Origin: JBNJEA01 sp051745395
GTDB lineage: Bacteria; Desulfobacterota; Desulfobacteria; Desulfobacterales; Desulfosalsimonadaceae
Assembly (NCBI GenBank): GCA_051745395.1
Contig: JBNJEA010000027.1
Coordinates: forward strand, 1 to 28,117
DNA length: 28,117 bases
Direction: 5' to 3'
Both the position numbers and the translations under genes were made by a program. This document shows positions 7,361-15,398 of this stretch, in pieces (the first letter of the stretch is position 1; every line of letters begins with the position of its first letter). The notes under the pieces were generated by a model that was given only the letters and a program-made list of their open reading frames with translations, made no database searches and was not told where the DNA came from.

Positions 7361-8460
7361 ACAAAGGCGTTGCAAAATTTTTTGTCCGTTTTTTTTGGCA
7401 GCAGGTGTTTTCCTCCTTGAAACACTGGGGTGTGATTGGCCTGCTGGTGGTTTTTCTGATTTTCGGCGTATTGTTTTACGGATATATCGATGCCTTTAAG
7501 CAAATCTATATCAACGGCTTGAAGGGGCTTTATCCTGAAATATATATCGAAACGCAGGGGGAGCGGGTAAACGCGCTTATGCCCGGCATCGCGTTTGAAA
7601 AGGAAATCTTCCAAATCTCCCAGGTCTTTAAGTTCCGGTTTGCGCCGGATACCACCGATATTCTTTTGTTCGATGTCGGGATTCGTGCTTCATCCCCCGA
7701 GCGCCTGCCGGGCATTGTCAATAAAGCTGAAGCCGATAACAATGCAGTCAATACGGTTTGGGTCAATCGCAGTTTATGGCAGAAGCTTGCCCGGTCAACA
7801 TCGTTTGACGGAGAGGGAATATATTTGAAAGGCCGGGGGGGTCGGTATAAATACTTGAAAGTCGATCGTTTTCATTTGCTGGGGCAAAACGATAAGGATT
7901 GGCTGGTCCTGTCGACGCCCATGGCAAAGGATTTGGGCATGCTGTTTAACATTGCCGCCATATATCCGGGGAAAAACGCAGATCAGCAATCCATTGAAAG
8001 CACCTATGCAGCCGAGGGGTATAAGGTCTTTCGATGGTCAGACCGTCTTCCGTTTTTAAACATCGCAATGTACAGGGTGGGGCTCCAGTTGTACGCTGTA
8101 TTTATAGCTGCCACGGTCTTTTTGATCGCCTTTTTGGTGTTAAGTGTTTTTCATGACATGTTAATTGAATTTAAAAAGGTGATCCAGTTTTCGATGATTT
8201 ATGGTTTAAACGAATTTCTGATTTTGCTGGTTTTCGTCCTGTTTGCTTCCGTATATGCGTTGGGTTGTTTTTTTCTCGCCGGTGCGGCATTGTCCGGGGT
8301 CAAGGCCGGTTTTTCAGATGTCTTTCCGATGCTCGACACCATCCCGGCAGTAAGGTTCCTGTTGTATGCCGCGGTGATACTGCTGCCCATTCTCATCGTT
8401 TTAAACGCCGTTGCCGTGATAAGGGTCCGCAAAGAAGGTTATGTTTCACTCGAGGAATGA
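7357..8460 (+). CDS. ABC transporter permease, MacB/LolC/FtsX-like (367 aa)
   Basis: An inner-membrane protein with the topology of type VII ABC permeases. It has one membrane helix near the N-terminus (about residues 23-45), a periplasmic domain of roughly 190 residues, and then three helices (about 245-268, 284-310 and 330-353). The family includes MacB, LolC/E and FtsX, which usually transmit force to periplasmic or outer-membrane partners instead of moving substrates through the membrane. It overlaps the upstream exported-protein gene by 4 bp (ATGA). A second permease and an ATPase follow. It is shorter than MacB and lacks a fused ATPase, so the unit resembles LolCDE or FtsEX. The sequence is divergent and the substrate is unknown. 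Confidence 0.8.
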   Translation: MNKGVAKFFVRFFWQQVFSSLKHWGVIGLLVVFLIFGVLFYGYIDAFKQIYINGLKGLYPEIYIETQGERVNALMPGIAFEKEIFQISQVFKFRFAPDTTDILLFDVGIRASSPERLPGIVNKAEADNNAVNTVWVNRSLWQKLARSTSFDGEGIYLKGRGGRYKYLKVDRFHLLGQNDKDWLVLSTPMAKDLGMLFNIAAIYPGKNADQQSIESTYAAEGYKVFRWSDRLPFLNIAMYRVGLQLYAVFIAATVFLIAFLVLSVFHDMLIEFKKVIQFSMIYGLNEFLILLVFVLFASVYALGCFFLAGAALSGVKAGFSDVFPMLDTIPAVRFLLYAAVILLPILIVLNAVAVIRVRKEGYVSLEE

Positions 8461-8485
8461 CAGCGGCGCAAAACCATTTTAATCT

Positions 8486-10000
8486 ATGAAAAAATCCATT
8501 TTTTTATACAAAGCGATCGTGCGAAATTATCTGCCCATCCTTGCCGGAATGGTGCTGTCCTTCGTTGCCATTATCATGGTATTTACCATGTTGCTGCATA
8601 TTAAAGGCTTTTTTGCCTATTACGAAAATATTTCGGCCGGCTTTATCCCGGAGCTCAAGGTTCGACTCGAACAAGATATAGACGGTCGGGCCATGCAGCA
8701 AATGATGAAGGAAATCGATCAAGTCCATGGGATCGACAGCTTCCAGTACGGTTACAGTAAAAATTTCGGAAATGCTAGCTTCGAAATCGATTCCGGCTTT
8801 AATTCGCTTGAAGGCCGGTCACTCGAGAAGGATATTTCCGTTATCGGTTTTGATTATATCGCGGATCGGCCTACGCAAATTGAACTCAATCAGAAGGGAA
8901 AACGATTCAATGCGGAAGTGGCTTACGTTGATTATTTCGGAAACTGGCTCATCAATATTGAAAAACAGGAAAATATCAGGGCAGAACCATGTCATATAAC
9001 CTTTGACGGTCAAAAAATCGACTTTCAGGTGATGGATTTTGGTTCGGTTTACACCCTTCAGTTACGAAACCCGGACGATCCGGCTCAACTGAAATTGCTA
9101 TACGATTTTTTAACCGATTTTATCAGCAGGTTTGTCGATCTCCAGAACACCGGCATACCCGCCAATCGTTTCGAAACCCCCGTGGATTCTGACAGCCAAA
9201 TCTACGCCAGGCAGATCTATATCAAAAGAAAACTCCTTGATTGCTTCAAGCTGATTTTTTCCGGCAACAGCGGGACCACCAACGCCATGCTGTCTACGCC
9301 GCTTTACCATGGGATTTCAAGGTACAACCAGATTCAAAACACTATCCTGAACGCGGGAGGGCAAAATTGCAGGCTTCGCACGATGGATTTTTTCAATATC
9401 AATGCGGAAAAGTTCTACAACAATAACGTCGTTTTGATGAATTACAACGATTTCTCCTGTTTGTTTGAAACGGGGGGCAAATACAATCTGTTGTATGTGT
9501 ACGGAAAGAATTTTCCGGAAAAAGCCGTGGTCAATCAAATCAAATCCCGATACCCGGAAGCCCGGTTTACGGTACGGCAGGACGCCATACCGACTTTGAG
9601 CCTTCAGTCCGAAATATTTCACTATTGCATTTATGCATTGCTGAGCCTGTTTTTTATCGTGGTCTGCTGCATTGTTATGGTCCGTTTTCTCAAGTTTTAC
9701 ATGGTTTTTCATTCCGATTTGATTTTTATGAAAATCTATGGGTACCAGGGAGCGGTTTTTACCAGGCTGCTTTGGTTCGTATTGCTGGCCAGCGCCGGGG
9801 TGGCATATTTAATTATTGATCATCTGATATCATTACATAATGTGGTTTTATCAAAGTACTATTTTCCGGAAATCAGTTTGGATTTGGTTTCCTTCGGTGT
9901 TCCCCTGGCGCTTTGCGCAGGGGTCCTTTTGGGAGTCTATGCTTTGGAATGCAAGCAATTTAAAAAACTTGAATATGGCAGCCGAGGTGATTTTTCATGA
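8486..10000 (+). CDS. ABC transporter permease, MacB/LolE-like (504 aa)
   Basis: Same layout as the preceding permease but with a larger periplasmic domain. A helix at about residues 15-40 is followed by some 330 extracytoplasmic residues and three C-terminal helices (about 375-405, 425-450 and 465-490). It probably forms a heterodimer with the 367-residue permease, as LolC and LolE do. The gene starts 25 bp after the first permease with a weak ribosome site. Its stop overlaps the start of the ATPase gene (ATGA, 9997-10000). The enlarged periplasmic domain is the likely contact for the exported partner proteins encoded around it. No substrate can be inferred. Confidence 0.8.
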   Translation: MKKSIFLYKAIVRNYLPILAGMVLSFVAIIMVFTMLLHIKGFFAYYENISAGFIPELKVRLEQDIDGRAMQQMMKEIDQVHGIDSFQYGYSKNFGNASFEIDSGFNSLEGRSLEKDISVIGFDYIADRPTQIELNQKGKRFNAEVAYVDYFGNWLINIEKQENIRAEPCHITFDGQKIDFQVMDFGSVYTLQLRNPDDPAQLKLLYDFLTDFISRFVDLQNTGIPANRFETPVDSDSQIYARQIYIKRKLLDCFKLIFSGNSGTTNAMLSTPLYHGISRYNQIQNTILNAGGQNCRLRTMDFFNINAEKFYNNNVVLMNYNDFSCLFETGGKYNLLYVYGKNFPEKAVVNQIKSRYPEARFTVRQDAIPTLSLQSEIFHYCIYALLSLFFIVVCCIVMVRFLKFYMVFHSDLIFMKIYGYQGAVFTRLLWFVLLASAGVAYLIIDHLISLHNVVLSKYYFPEISLDLVSFGVPLALCAGVLLGVYALECKQFKKLEYGSRGDFS

Positions 10001-10785
10001 CAGCACGGGCGATATCCTGTCGAAACCTGTCCCTGCAGTTTGACAAAAATACCGAACCGATCCTGCAGGATATCAATCTAACGATACCGGAAAACAGTAT
10101 CGTTTTGCTCTATGGGGCAACGGGCAAGGGTAAGACTTCGCTTTTCAATGCCTTGACAGGCTTGAATTTTTCAGGTGTCCGGCAGGGCGAAATCTACTGG
10201 GGCAAACGTGCGATCCCCAATACGCGCAAAGCCAATAAATTGCGCCCCGATTTCATCAGTTTGATTTATTCGCATTTCTATTTTCTGCAAAGTTTAAATG
10301 TGGAAGAAAATGTCCTTTTACCCGCCGTTTTTTCCGGGAAAAGCAGCAAATATATTCGCAGGCGTCTGGAGTTGCTCAGCGAGGTTTTTGATTTCGAAGA
10401 CCAACTGACGGCTCAATTAAACTTTTTTAAAAAAATCCTGTATTCGACGGATAACCATGCAAACAATAAAAACGGCAATCATCGACGCCCGAATAAGGTG
10501 ACCAAACTGTCTAACGGCCAGCGGGAAATCGTTAATATCGCAAGGGCCTTGATTGTTGATACGCCGTTTATTTTCGCAGATGAATTGCTACGTTCCTACT
10601 CGGAGGCGGAAACCGAGGTAGTCTGGAACCGGCTGCTGGATCCGCGACTGGGTATCAAGCAAAACAAAACCCTGTTTATGATTACCCGGAAGGAGTATTT
10701 CCGGCACGACCCGCGGGTGGATCTGGTTTATGAAATCGATGGGCAAGCCATTGAGAGGCGTCCGGCGCCGCGGAGGCAGCTCTGA
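9997..10785 (+). CDS. ABC transporter ATPase, LolD/MacB-like, with substituted Q- and H-loops
   Basis: A 262-residue nucleotide-binding subunit for the two permeases. Walker A is residues 40-47 (GATGKGKT), the signature is LSNGQ (171-175), and Walker B ends in D195-E196. Three usual features are altered. The Q-loop Gln position appears to be S92 (LIYSHF), the D-loop is not recognisable after Walker B (LLRSYSEAE), and the switch His is replaced by R231 in MITRKE. The catalytic Glu is retained. A Lys/Asn-rich insert at about 145-168 precedes the signature. It overlaps both neighbours (ATGA upstream, TGATG downstream), which shows tight coupling. Hydrolysis may be slow or differently triggered, but this needs measurement. 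Confidence 0.9.
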   Translation: MTARAISCRNLSLQFDKNTEPILQDINLTIPENSIVLLYGATGKGKTSLFNALTGLNFSGVRQGEIYWGKRAIPNTRKANKLRPDFISLIYSHFYFLQSLNVEENVLLPAVFSGKSSKYIRRRLELLSEVFDFEDQLTAQLNFFKKILYSTDNHANNKNGNHRRPNKVTKLSNGQREIVNIARALIVDTPFIFADELLRSYSEAETEVVWNRLLDPRLGIKQNKTLFMITRKEYFRHDPRVDLVYEIDGQAIERRPAPRRQL

Positions 10786-11273
10786 TGTGGAAGAATGCAG
10801 CGAAAGTGTTGATGGGGTTGGCTTTTGTCCTGGCATGGACGGCGCCGGTATGTGCGACGGATGCAGCCGGTGTCTGCCGTATCGTGTTTCTGGATGCCAA
10901 TCGGGATTCTCAGTTGGAAAGCCGGAAAATCGCTGAGCTGATGCAGCGCCATTTCACCCGTTATTCAAAAGACCGGGTGCGCATATCAACCGATACCATG
11001 GAGGCCGGTTTTTTCAAGAATTACGATCGCCTGGGGGAACGGCATATTCAAAAAGTTTTTTCCGGTTACAAATGCGATTACCTGATGTTTATGCGAAAAA
11101 TCGGCAATAACGACCGTTCACTTCAATTGTGGTCCAGCGACCTGGAGCTTTACAATATATATATTGATTACAATGACAATATGAAAGCGTTCTTATCTGA
11201 TATTGCGGTAAATTGTTTTTTGACTCTTCTCTATGATGCAGAGGATCGATTCTGGGAAAACAGGATGTATTGA
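10785..11273 (+). CDS. Small exported protein of unknown function (162 aa)
   Basis: The ATG overlaps the ATPase stop codon (TGATG), so translation is coupled to the transporter. The signal peptide lies at about residues 1-24 (core VLMGLAFVLAW, cleavage near APVCA). The mature protein of about 138 residues has a strand-helix-strand pattern: a first strand CRIVFLDAN, a helix LESRKIAELMQRHF and a central strand CDYLMFMRKI. This recalls the small alpha/beta domains of TolB-N or CsgG-like envelope proteins, but no family is certain. It is aromatic- and Asp-rich. A periplasmic adaptor or accessory subunit of the ABC system is the likely role by context only. Confidence 0.7.
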   Translation: MWKNAAKVLMGLAFVLAWTAPVCATDAAGVCRIVFLDANRDSQLESRKIAELMQRHFTRYSKDRVRISTDTMEAGFFKNYDRLGERHIQKVFSGYKCDYLMFMRKIGNNDRSLQLWSSDLELYNIYIDYNDNMKAFLSDIAVNCFLTLLYDAEDRFWENRMY

Positions 11274-11285
11274 TCAGGACGGAAA

Positions 11286-11933
11286 ATGACAAAATTTACG
11301 GCACTGTGCATGTTTTTGATTCCGGTTTTTCTGATTGTTTCGGGATGTTCGTCCTCTAAGACAACAATGCCGGAAGTCGATATCAAGGCGTTTCAAAAGC
11401 GATGCACCTATTCGTTTGACATGCAGGAAAATGCCAAAAGAGCCGGGGTAACGATTTTGTCCGTGCCGCAGACGGTGCTGGCCAACATGCCCCTAGACGA
11501 TTCTGTGGAAAATATTTTATACGTAAAACTGCAGGAAAACGAGCACTTAAACATCGACCGGCACCTGGTTCGAAACCTGGAATATGCTTATCTGCGAAAG
11601 AAAAACCTACTGCAAGTCATTTTTGATTTGCCGGTAGTCTATATGTTGTCGAAAAGCGTGCATTTTCGAATCGAAGCCTGTGTGGCTCGCAAATCGAAAG
11701 ACCGGATTGTCGGGGAAAAAATCGGAAAACAGGTTTCCTTTTTCTGGTCCCCGCAAGTAACGACCCTGGAGTCGGAAAACCAGTTTTCGGTGCTGACATA
11801 TGTGGATCCCGTGGACCATGAGTATGACAAGAAAAACGATTTAACGGAAACAGCGGAACAGGAAAAACACATGACGAATATGCAACGCCTGGCCCCGGAT
11901 TATCGGTCCGTCATTGAAAAATTTACCCGGTAG
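11286..11933 (+). CDS. Predicted lipoprotein of unknown function (215 aa)
   Basis: The N-terminus has a classical lipoprotein signal: hydrophobic residues 4-18 followed by the lipobox VSGC with the acylated Cys at residue 21. Residues after the Cys are SSSK, with no Asp at +2, so outer-membrane sorting is plausible. The mature domain is strand-rich in the middle (about 55-160), and a short charged linker precedes the C-terminus. No catalytic motif is visible. GGACGGAAA precedes the ATG, 12 bp after the upstream stop. The next gene's ribosome site overlaps this gene's stop codon. It is a candidate outer-membrane anchor of the transporter system. Confidence 0.8.
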   Translation: MTKFTALCMFLIPVFLIVSGCSSSKTTMPEVDIKAFQKRCTYSFDMQENAKRAGVTILSVPQTVLANMPLDDSVENILYVKLQENEHLNIDRHLVRNLEYAYLRKKNLLQVIFDLPVVYMLSKSVHFRIEACVARKSKDRIVGEKIGKQVSFFWSPQVTTLESENQFSVLTYVDPVDHEYDKKNDLTETAEQEKHMTNMQRLAPDYRSVIEKFTR

Positions 11934-11940
11934 GTACACG

Positions 11941-13800
11941 ATGAAATGCCAGCTCGCTCGAATGATCGGATTTTCTGCCGTATTGTTTTTTTTATCCATG
12001 ACGGCGGCTTTTGCTTTCAAAGACAACATTGACGGTGTGTATCGTATCGATGCGTTGCGATCCCAAATTCTGCAGCCTTCGGTTATTGGCAAAATTTGCG
12101 ACGGCGATCGGATCCTCAAAGCCGAAGCCCGCCGCAAGCGGATGGAAATCGCATCTGAATTTGAAACGAAATTCGAGGATTACAAACTTGAATTGCGTCA
12201 ATTGGGCGACGATATCATCTCTTTAAACGACTTGAAGCAGAATATGCAAAGCATTGAGTACTGGCAGGATCGGAAAAAGGATATCAATGAAAGTTTTCGC
12301 CAGAAAATTCAGACGTATCTCAACAATAATGCCGATATCTATATTCCTGTGGTCTACGCTGGTTTCATCGAGCTGCCGATAACCATGCGCAACCGGAAAT
12401 ACCAGTTGATCCAGAAGCAATTGCTGACCGATTTAATCGAACGCTACGGCATTGAAACGATTTTTTCTCAAACCGAGCTTCAAAATGGTGACCAGCTCTA
12501 CGATCTGATCCGAACCAAGCAGCGGGGGGCCATTGAACAGGATGGGATTCGGAATTTTGAATTCCGTGATTTGGTGTATCGAACACCGGAAATAACGAAA
12601 TGCCTTACCGTCGGTTTTTATCGTTTTAAACCCTTTGCACAGAAGCGAAAAAAGGGCCGGGCCCAAAACAGCGGCTCCGAAATGCCGGGGACTTCCAAAT
12701 TTCGTTTTGATTCCTGGAATTTAGCCGACCCGGAATCCGTGGCGCAGATGAAAACACACATCCAAAAGGAATTTGAGCAGCCTGAAGCGTTTTTGCAACA
12801 CCTGGACAAGTATCTGGACTCGATTGAAAACATATCAAAGGAGATGCAACGGGCCCGCCAGCGTATCTCCTACATTGTCAAGAGGATGAAGGAACTCGAC
12901 GACGAGCGGAAAAGCCGGTTGGAAATGGTTGATTCAAACACCGAGCGGCTGGAGATGATCAATCGCAACCTGATTGACCGTCTGAACCTGTCCGGACCGG
13001 TGGACGTAGAAACACTGGATCGGATGATAGCGAATAAAAAAAGACGCAAAACGGCGCTGGAAAAAAATTTTCAGTACCGGTTCGTCCTCATGGCCGAATC
13101 CGATGAAAGCCGCCTGGAAACGGCGGTCAAAAATTCCCTGGAATCCATTTTCGACGACTTGGCCCTGATGATCAAAAAGCAGACCATGACCATCGAAACC
13201 GTGATCGCAAATGGTTCGCTCAAGGAAATAGATGAAACTTTGACCAGTTATCGGCCGAATTTCAAGTCCATTTATATTCAGCAATATTTCGCCGGGCAGA
13301 ATGCGGGCGTGATCCTGGTGCTCGATGTCAAGTATGGTAGAAAGCCGCGCGAAGATACGGGAAGTGCCGTTTCAGAAGAAACCCATTCATCAGAAATCCA
13401 GGGTGCTTCCTATTTTGAAAGTGCCGGTGGGCTGGACCTTAAAATGATCAAGGTCAATGATTCCTTCACTGACGGAGAGCCATTTTACATCTCGGAATCC
13501 GAAATAACCAAAGCCCAGTTTTACCGGTTTATTCAGGCCGAAAATATTGATACATCGCGGTTTTTCAGTGGCATATGCCCGCGGATACTTTCCGATTACC
13601 CGGACGATTATCCGATGCTGAAAAAATGCATGAGCAGTCGATCGAAAATAGACCGGTTTTTGCAATGGTTGAATGAAACCTCCAATCAGCCTTATCGGTA
13701 CATGCTGCCCTCTGAAAAACATTACCAGCAGGCAACTGCCCGGGGGATTCATCCCGGCAATTCGGGGTTTCGGGTGATCAGCCGGAGAAATGACAATTGA
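11941..13800 (+). CDS. Exported coiled-coil protein with shortened FGE-sulfatase (SUMF1-like) C-terminal domain
   Basis: A 619-residue protein. The ATG at 11941 follows AGGT at the preceding stop codon. The signal peptide covers residues 1-25 (cleavage after TAAFA). Residues about 40-110 are a long charged helix region, with a shape and position like the arms of Skp/OmpH chaperones; this is a resemblance only. A second coiled-coil stretch lies at about 285-350. The last roughly 125 residues carry the borders of an FGE-sulfatase fold: the opening pattern ISESEITKAQFYRFIQ, then YRYMLPSEKHYQQAT, and the closing GFRVI. The domain is about half the usual 200-250 residues and its middle is missing. 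The copper-binding Cys pair of true formylglycine-generating enzymes is not visible, so a binding role is more likely than catalysis. Confidence 0.8.
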   Translation: MKCQLARMIGFSAVLFFLSMTAAFAFKDNIDGVYRIDALRSQILQPSVIGKICDGDRILKAEARRKRMEIASEFETKFEDYKLELRQLGDDIISLNDLKQNMQSIEYWQDRKKDINESFRQKIQTYLNNNADIYIPVVYAGFIELPITMRNRKYQLIQKQLLTDLIERYGIETIFSQTELQNGDQLYDLIRTKQRGAIEQDGIRNFEFRDLVYRTPEITKCLTVGFYRFKPFAQKRKKGRAQNSGSEMPGTSKFRFDSWNLADPESVAQMKTHIQKEFEQPEAFLQHLDKYLDSIENISKEMQRARQRISYIVKRMKELDDERKSRLEMVDSNTERLEMINRNLIDRLNLSGPVDVETLDRMIANKKRRKTALEKNFQYRFVLMAESDESRLETAVKNSLESIFDDLALMIKKQTMTIETVIANGSLKEIDETLTSYRPNFKSIYIQQYFAGQNAGVILVLDVKYGRKPREDTGSAVSEETHSSEIQGASYFESAGGLDLKMIKVNDSFTDGEPFYISESEITKAQFYRFIQAENIDTSRFFSGICPRILSDYPDDYPMLKKCMSSRSKIDRFLQWLNETSNQPYRYMLPSEKHYQQATARGIHPGNSGFRVISRRNDN

Positions 13801-13827
13801 TGCGGAATTAATGTGTCGGGCTACATT

Positions 13828-14412
13828 ATGAATCGAAAACCGATGCCCGGAGTCTTGCTATACCTTTTTCAAAAGATGGTGAAAAGAAAAGCAAGTGCGG
13901 GGCACAATGGGGAATGCGGCTTGCGGCTTGTTGGTCTTGTTTATTTTATTTTGTTGTTTGGTGCGGGTGTCTCTCTGGTCGCGTGCGGCCATGAAAGCGC
14001 TTCCCGGTCGGATCCGCCGCACAAGACGGAAAACCGGTCCGGCGCCGAGGCCGCCGATTTTCCGCCATGGGTGCTCAATCCCTGCATAAACGGGCAAATC
14101 GGGGCCGTCGGGATGGCCAAGAAACAAAAAAAACAGGCCAGGACCCAGCAATGGGTGGCGGAAAAAGTCGCCCGGGCCAATCTTGCCAAACAAATTGAAG
14201 TGCTGATTGAAGCAGTGTGCAAATCAAAAAGAATAGGCCGGTTTTCTGATGATTTGCTGGTTCAATACGAGTCTGACATAGACTGTAGATCCATTCAAAA
14301 AACCAAGCAACGCTTCAGTATTTACAATCTTGACCCGCTCATTCAAGACCGCTGGATTGATCCCCGAAATGGCAATATGTATGTATGGATCGTGGTGCCG
14401 GACGAACCGTAA
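13828..14412 (+). CDS. LPP20-like lipoprotein
   Basis: A predicted lipoprotein with lipobox LVAC at about residues 50-53 from the ATG chosen here. The N-region before the hydrophobic core is long (about 35 residues), so the true start may be the ATG at 13876; a GTG at 13813 is also open. None has a good ribosome site. The mature part begins with a Ser/Pro/Glu-rich linker, then a motif with FPPWVLNP and GQIGAVGMA. A long Ala/Lys-rich helix and a strand ending MYVWIVV follow. This order (an 'iGaVG' segment, helix ARANLAKQIE, final vYVwivv strand) is that of the LPP20 family of bacterial lipoproteins. It is the last of the envelope genes before an 85-bp gap. Confidence 0.75.
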   Translation: MNRKPMPGVLLYLFQKMVKRKASAGHNGECGLRLVGLVYFILLFGAGVSLVACGHESASRSDPPHKTENRSGAEAADFPPWVLNPCINGQIGAVGMAKKQKKQARTQQWVAEKVARANLAKQIEVLIEAVCKSKRIGRFSDDLLVQYESDIDCRSIQKTKQRFSIYNLDPLIQDRWIDPRNGNMYVWIVVPDEP

Positions 14413-14447
14413 GCCTCTTGTCCTGTTTTTGCGAGGCATAATTTTTT
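14413..14447 (+). terminator. Possible weak intrinsic terminator after the envelope gene run
   Basis: GCCTC (14413-14417) and GAGGC (14433-14437) can pair across a 15-nt loop and are followed by a run of six T at 14442-14447. The 5-bp stem is short, so termination would be weak. Confidence 0.3.
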
Positions 14448-14497
14448 GCGTTTCAAACGGCCCCTCCTTTACTTGTTGAGGAAGCGGATTTTACCCT

Positions 14498-15313
14498 ATG
14501 CAGGTGCCTGAACTGATCTTTTCAATTCTCCGGCAGACGGTCTGGCAGCTTTGTTTCTGGTGTCTGCCGCTATTGGTGCTGGGCGTGATGATCCATCAGT
14601 TGGCCGGCGCCTTTCAGCGGCTGGCCTGCCGGATATTCGGTGTGCGCGGCTATCTGCTGATATTCGGATGGCTGGGGACGGCTGTTCATGAGTTGAGCCA
14701 TGCGGTTGTAGCGGTTTTATTCGGCCACAAAATTGATGAAATCAAGCTGTTCCGGCTGTCGCCGCAGGGGAAAAATGTCGGTTATGTGCGCCATCGGCAT
14801 GATCCCGGCTCCATATACCAGCGGGCCGGCAGGTTCTTTGTCGCGGCCGCCCCCCTTTTGATCGGGGCGATGGGAATATGGACGGCTGCGGCTGTCCTGG
14901 CGCCCGGTATTTTTGCTGAAATTGCGGGCGCCGATTTTGGCAACTCCATGGCAATGGGGGGCAGCGCGCGTATCGAGGTGGTGGTATCGACGTTTGTTGC
15001 CGTGGCAAAGGGGTTTTTCCGGGTCGAAAATTTCCGGCAATGGCAGTTTTATCTGTTTTTGTACCTGTTGTTTGCCATCGGCAGTGCCATGCGCTTGAGC
15101 CCGGCGGATCTGAAAGGGGCCGGAACCGGTGCGCTGTTGCTGCTGGCCCTGCTGGTCATGGTCAACGGAGTCGAAATTCTGGTTTTTGCGCAGGCCATTG
15201 TCACCCCGGCTATAGATGGTTTTTTCGCGTTTGTTTACCACATGATGACAGCGGTGCTGGTATTGCATTTCATCGTTTTTTTGCCGGTATATGCGATGGG
15301 CCGTATGCGATAG
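14498..15313 (+). CDS. Polytopic membrane protein with HELSH zinc-metalloprotease-like motif
   Basis: A 271-residue inner-membrane protein with about six hydrophobic segments. The second or third segment carries HELSH at residues 64-68, an HEXXH zinc-site pattern inside a helix-like hydrophobic context, as in M50 (site-2-protease-like) intramembrane peptidases. A clear downstream NxxPxxD-type third ligand motif of classical M50 enzymes is not evident, so activity is uncertain. Its stop faces the convergent met operon 86 bp away. The 85-bp gap and possible terminator before it leave open whether it belongs to the envelope gene run; its G+C is closer to that of the right half. It might process proteins of that system, but this is inference from location only. 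Confidence 0.65.
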   Translation: MQVPELIFSILRQTVWQLCFWCLPLLVLGVMIHQLAGAFQRLACRIFGVRGYLLIFGWLGTAVHELSHAVVAVLFGHKIDEIKLFRLSPQGKNVGYVRHRHDPGSIYQRAGRFFVAAAPLLIGAMGIWTAAAVLAPGIFAEIAGADFGNSMAMGGSARIEVVVSTFVAVAKGFFRVENFRQWQFYLFLYLLFAIGSAMRLSPADLKGAGTGALLLLALLVMVNGVEILVFAQAIVTPAIDGFFAFVYHMMTAVLVLHFIVFLPVYAMGRMR

Positions 15314-15398
15314 GGCTGCCCGGCCGTCAGGAAAAGCCAACAGGGTCTGCCCTCAATTTAGGTATGCGTTGCCGCTGAAAGGCCTTGGCTTCGCCGGT

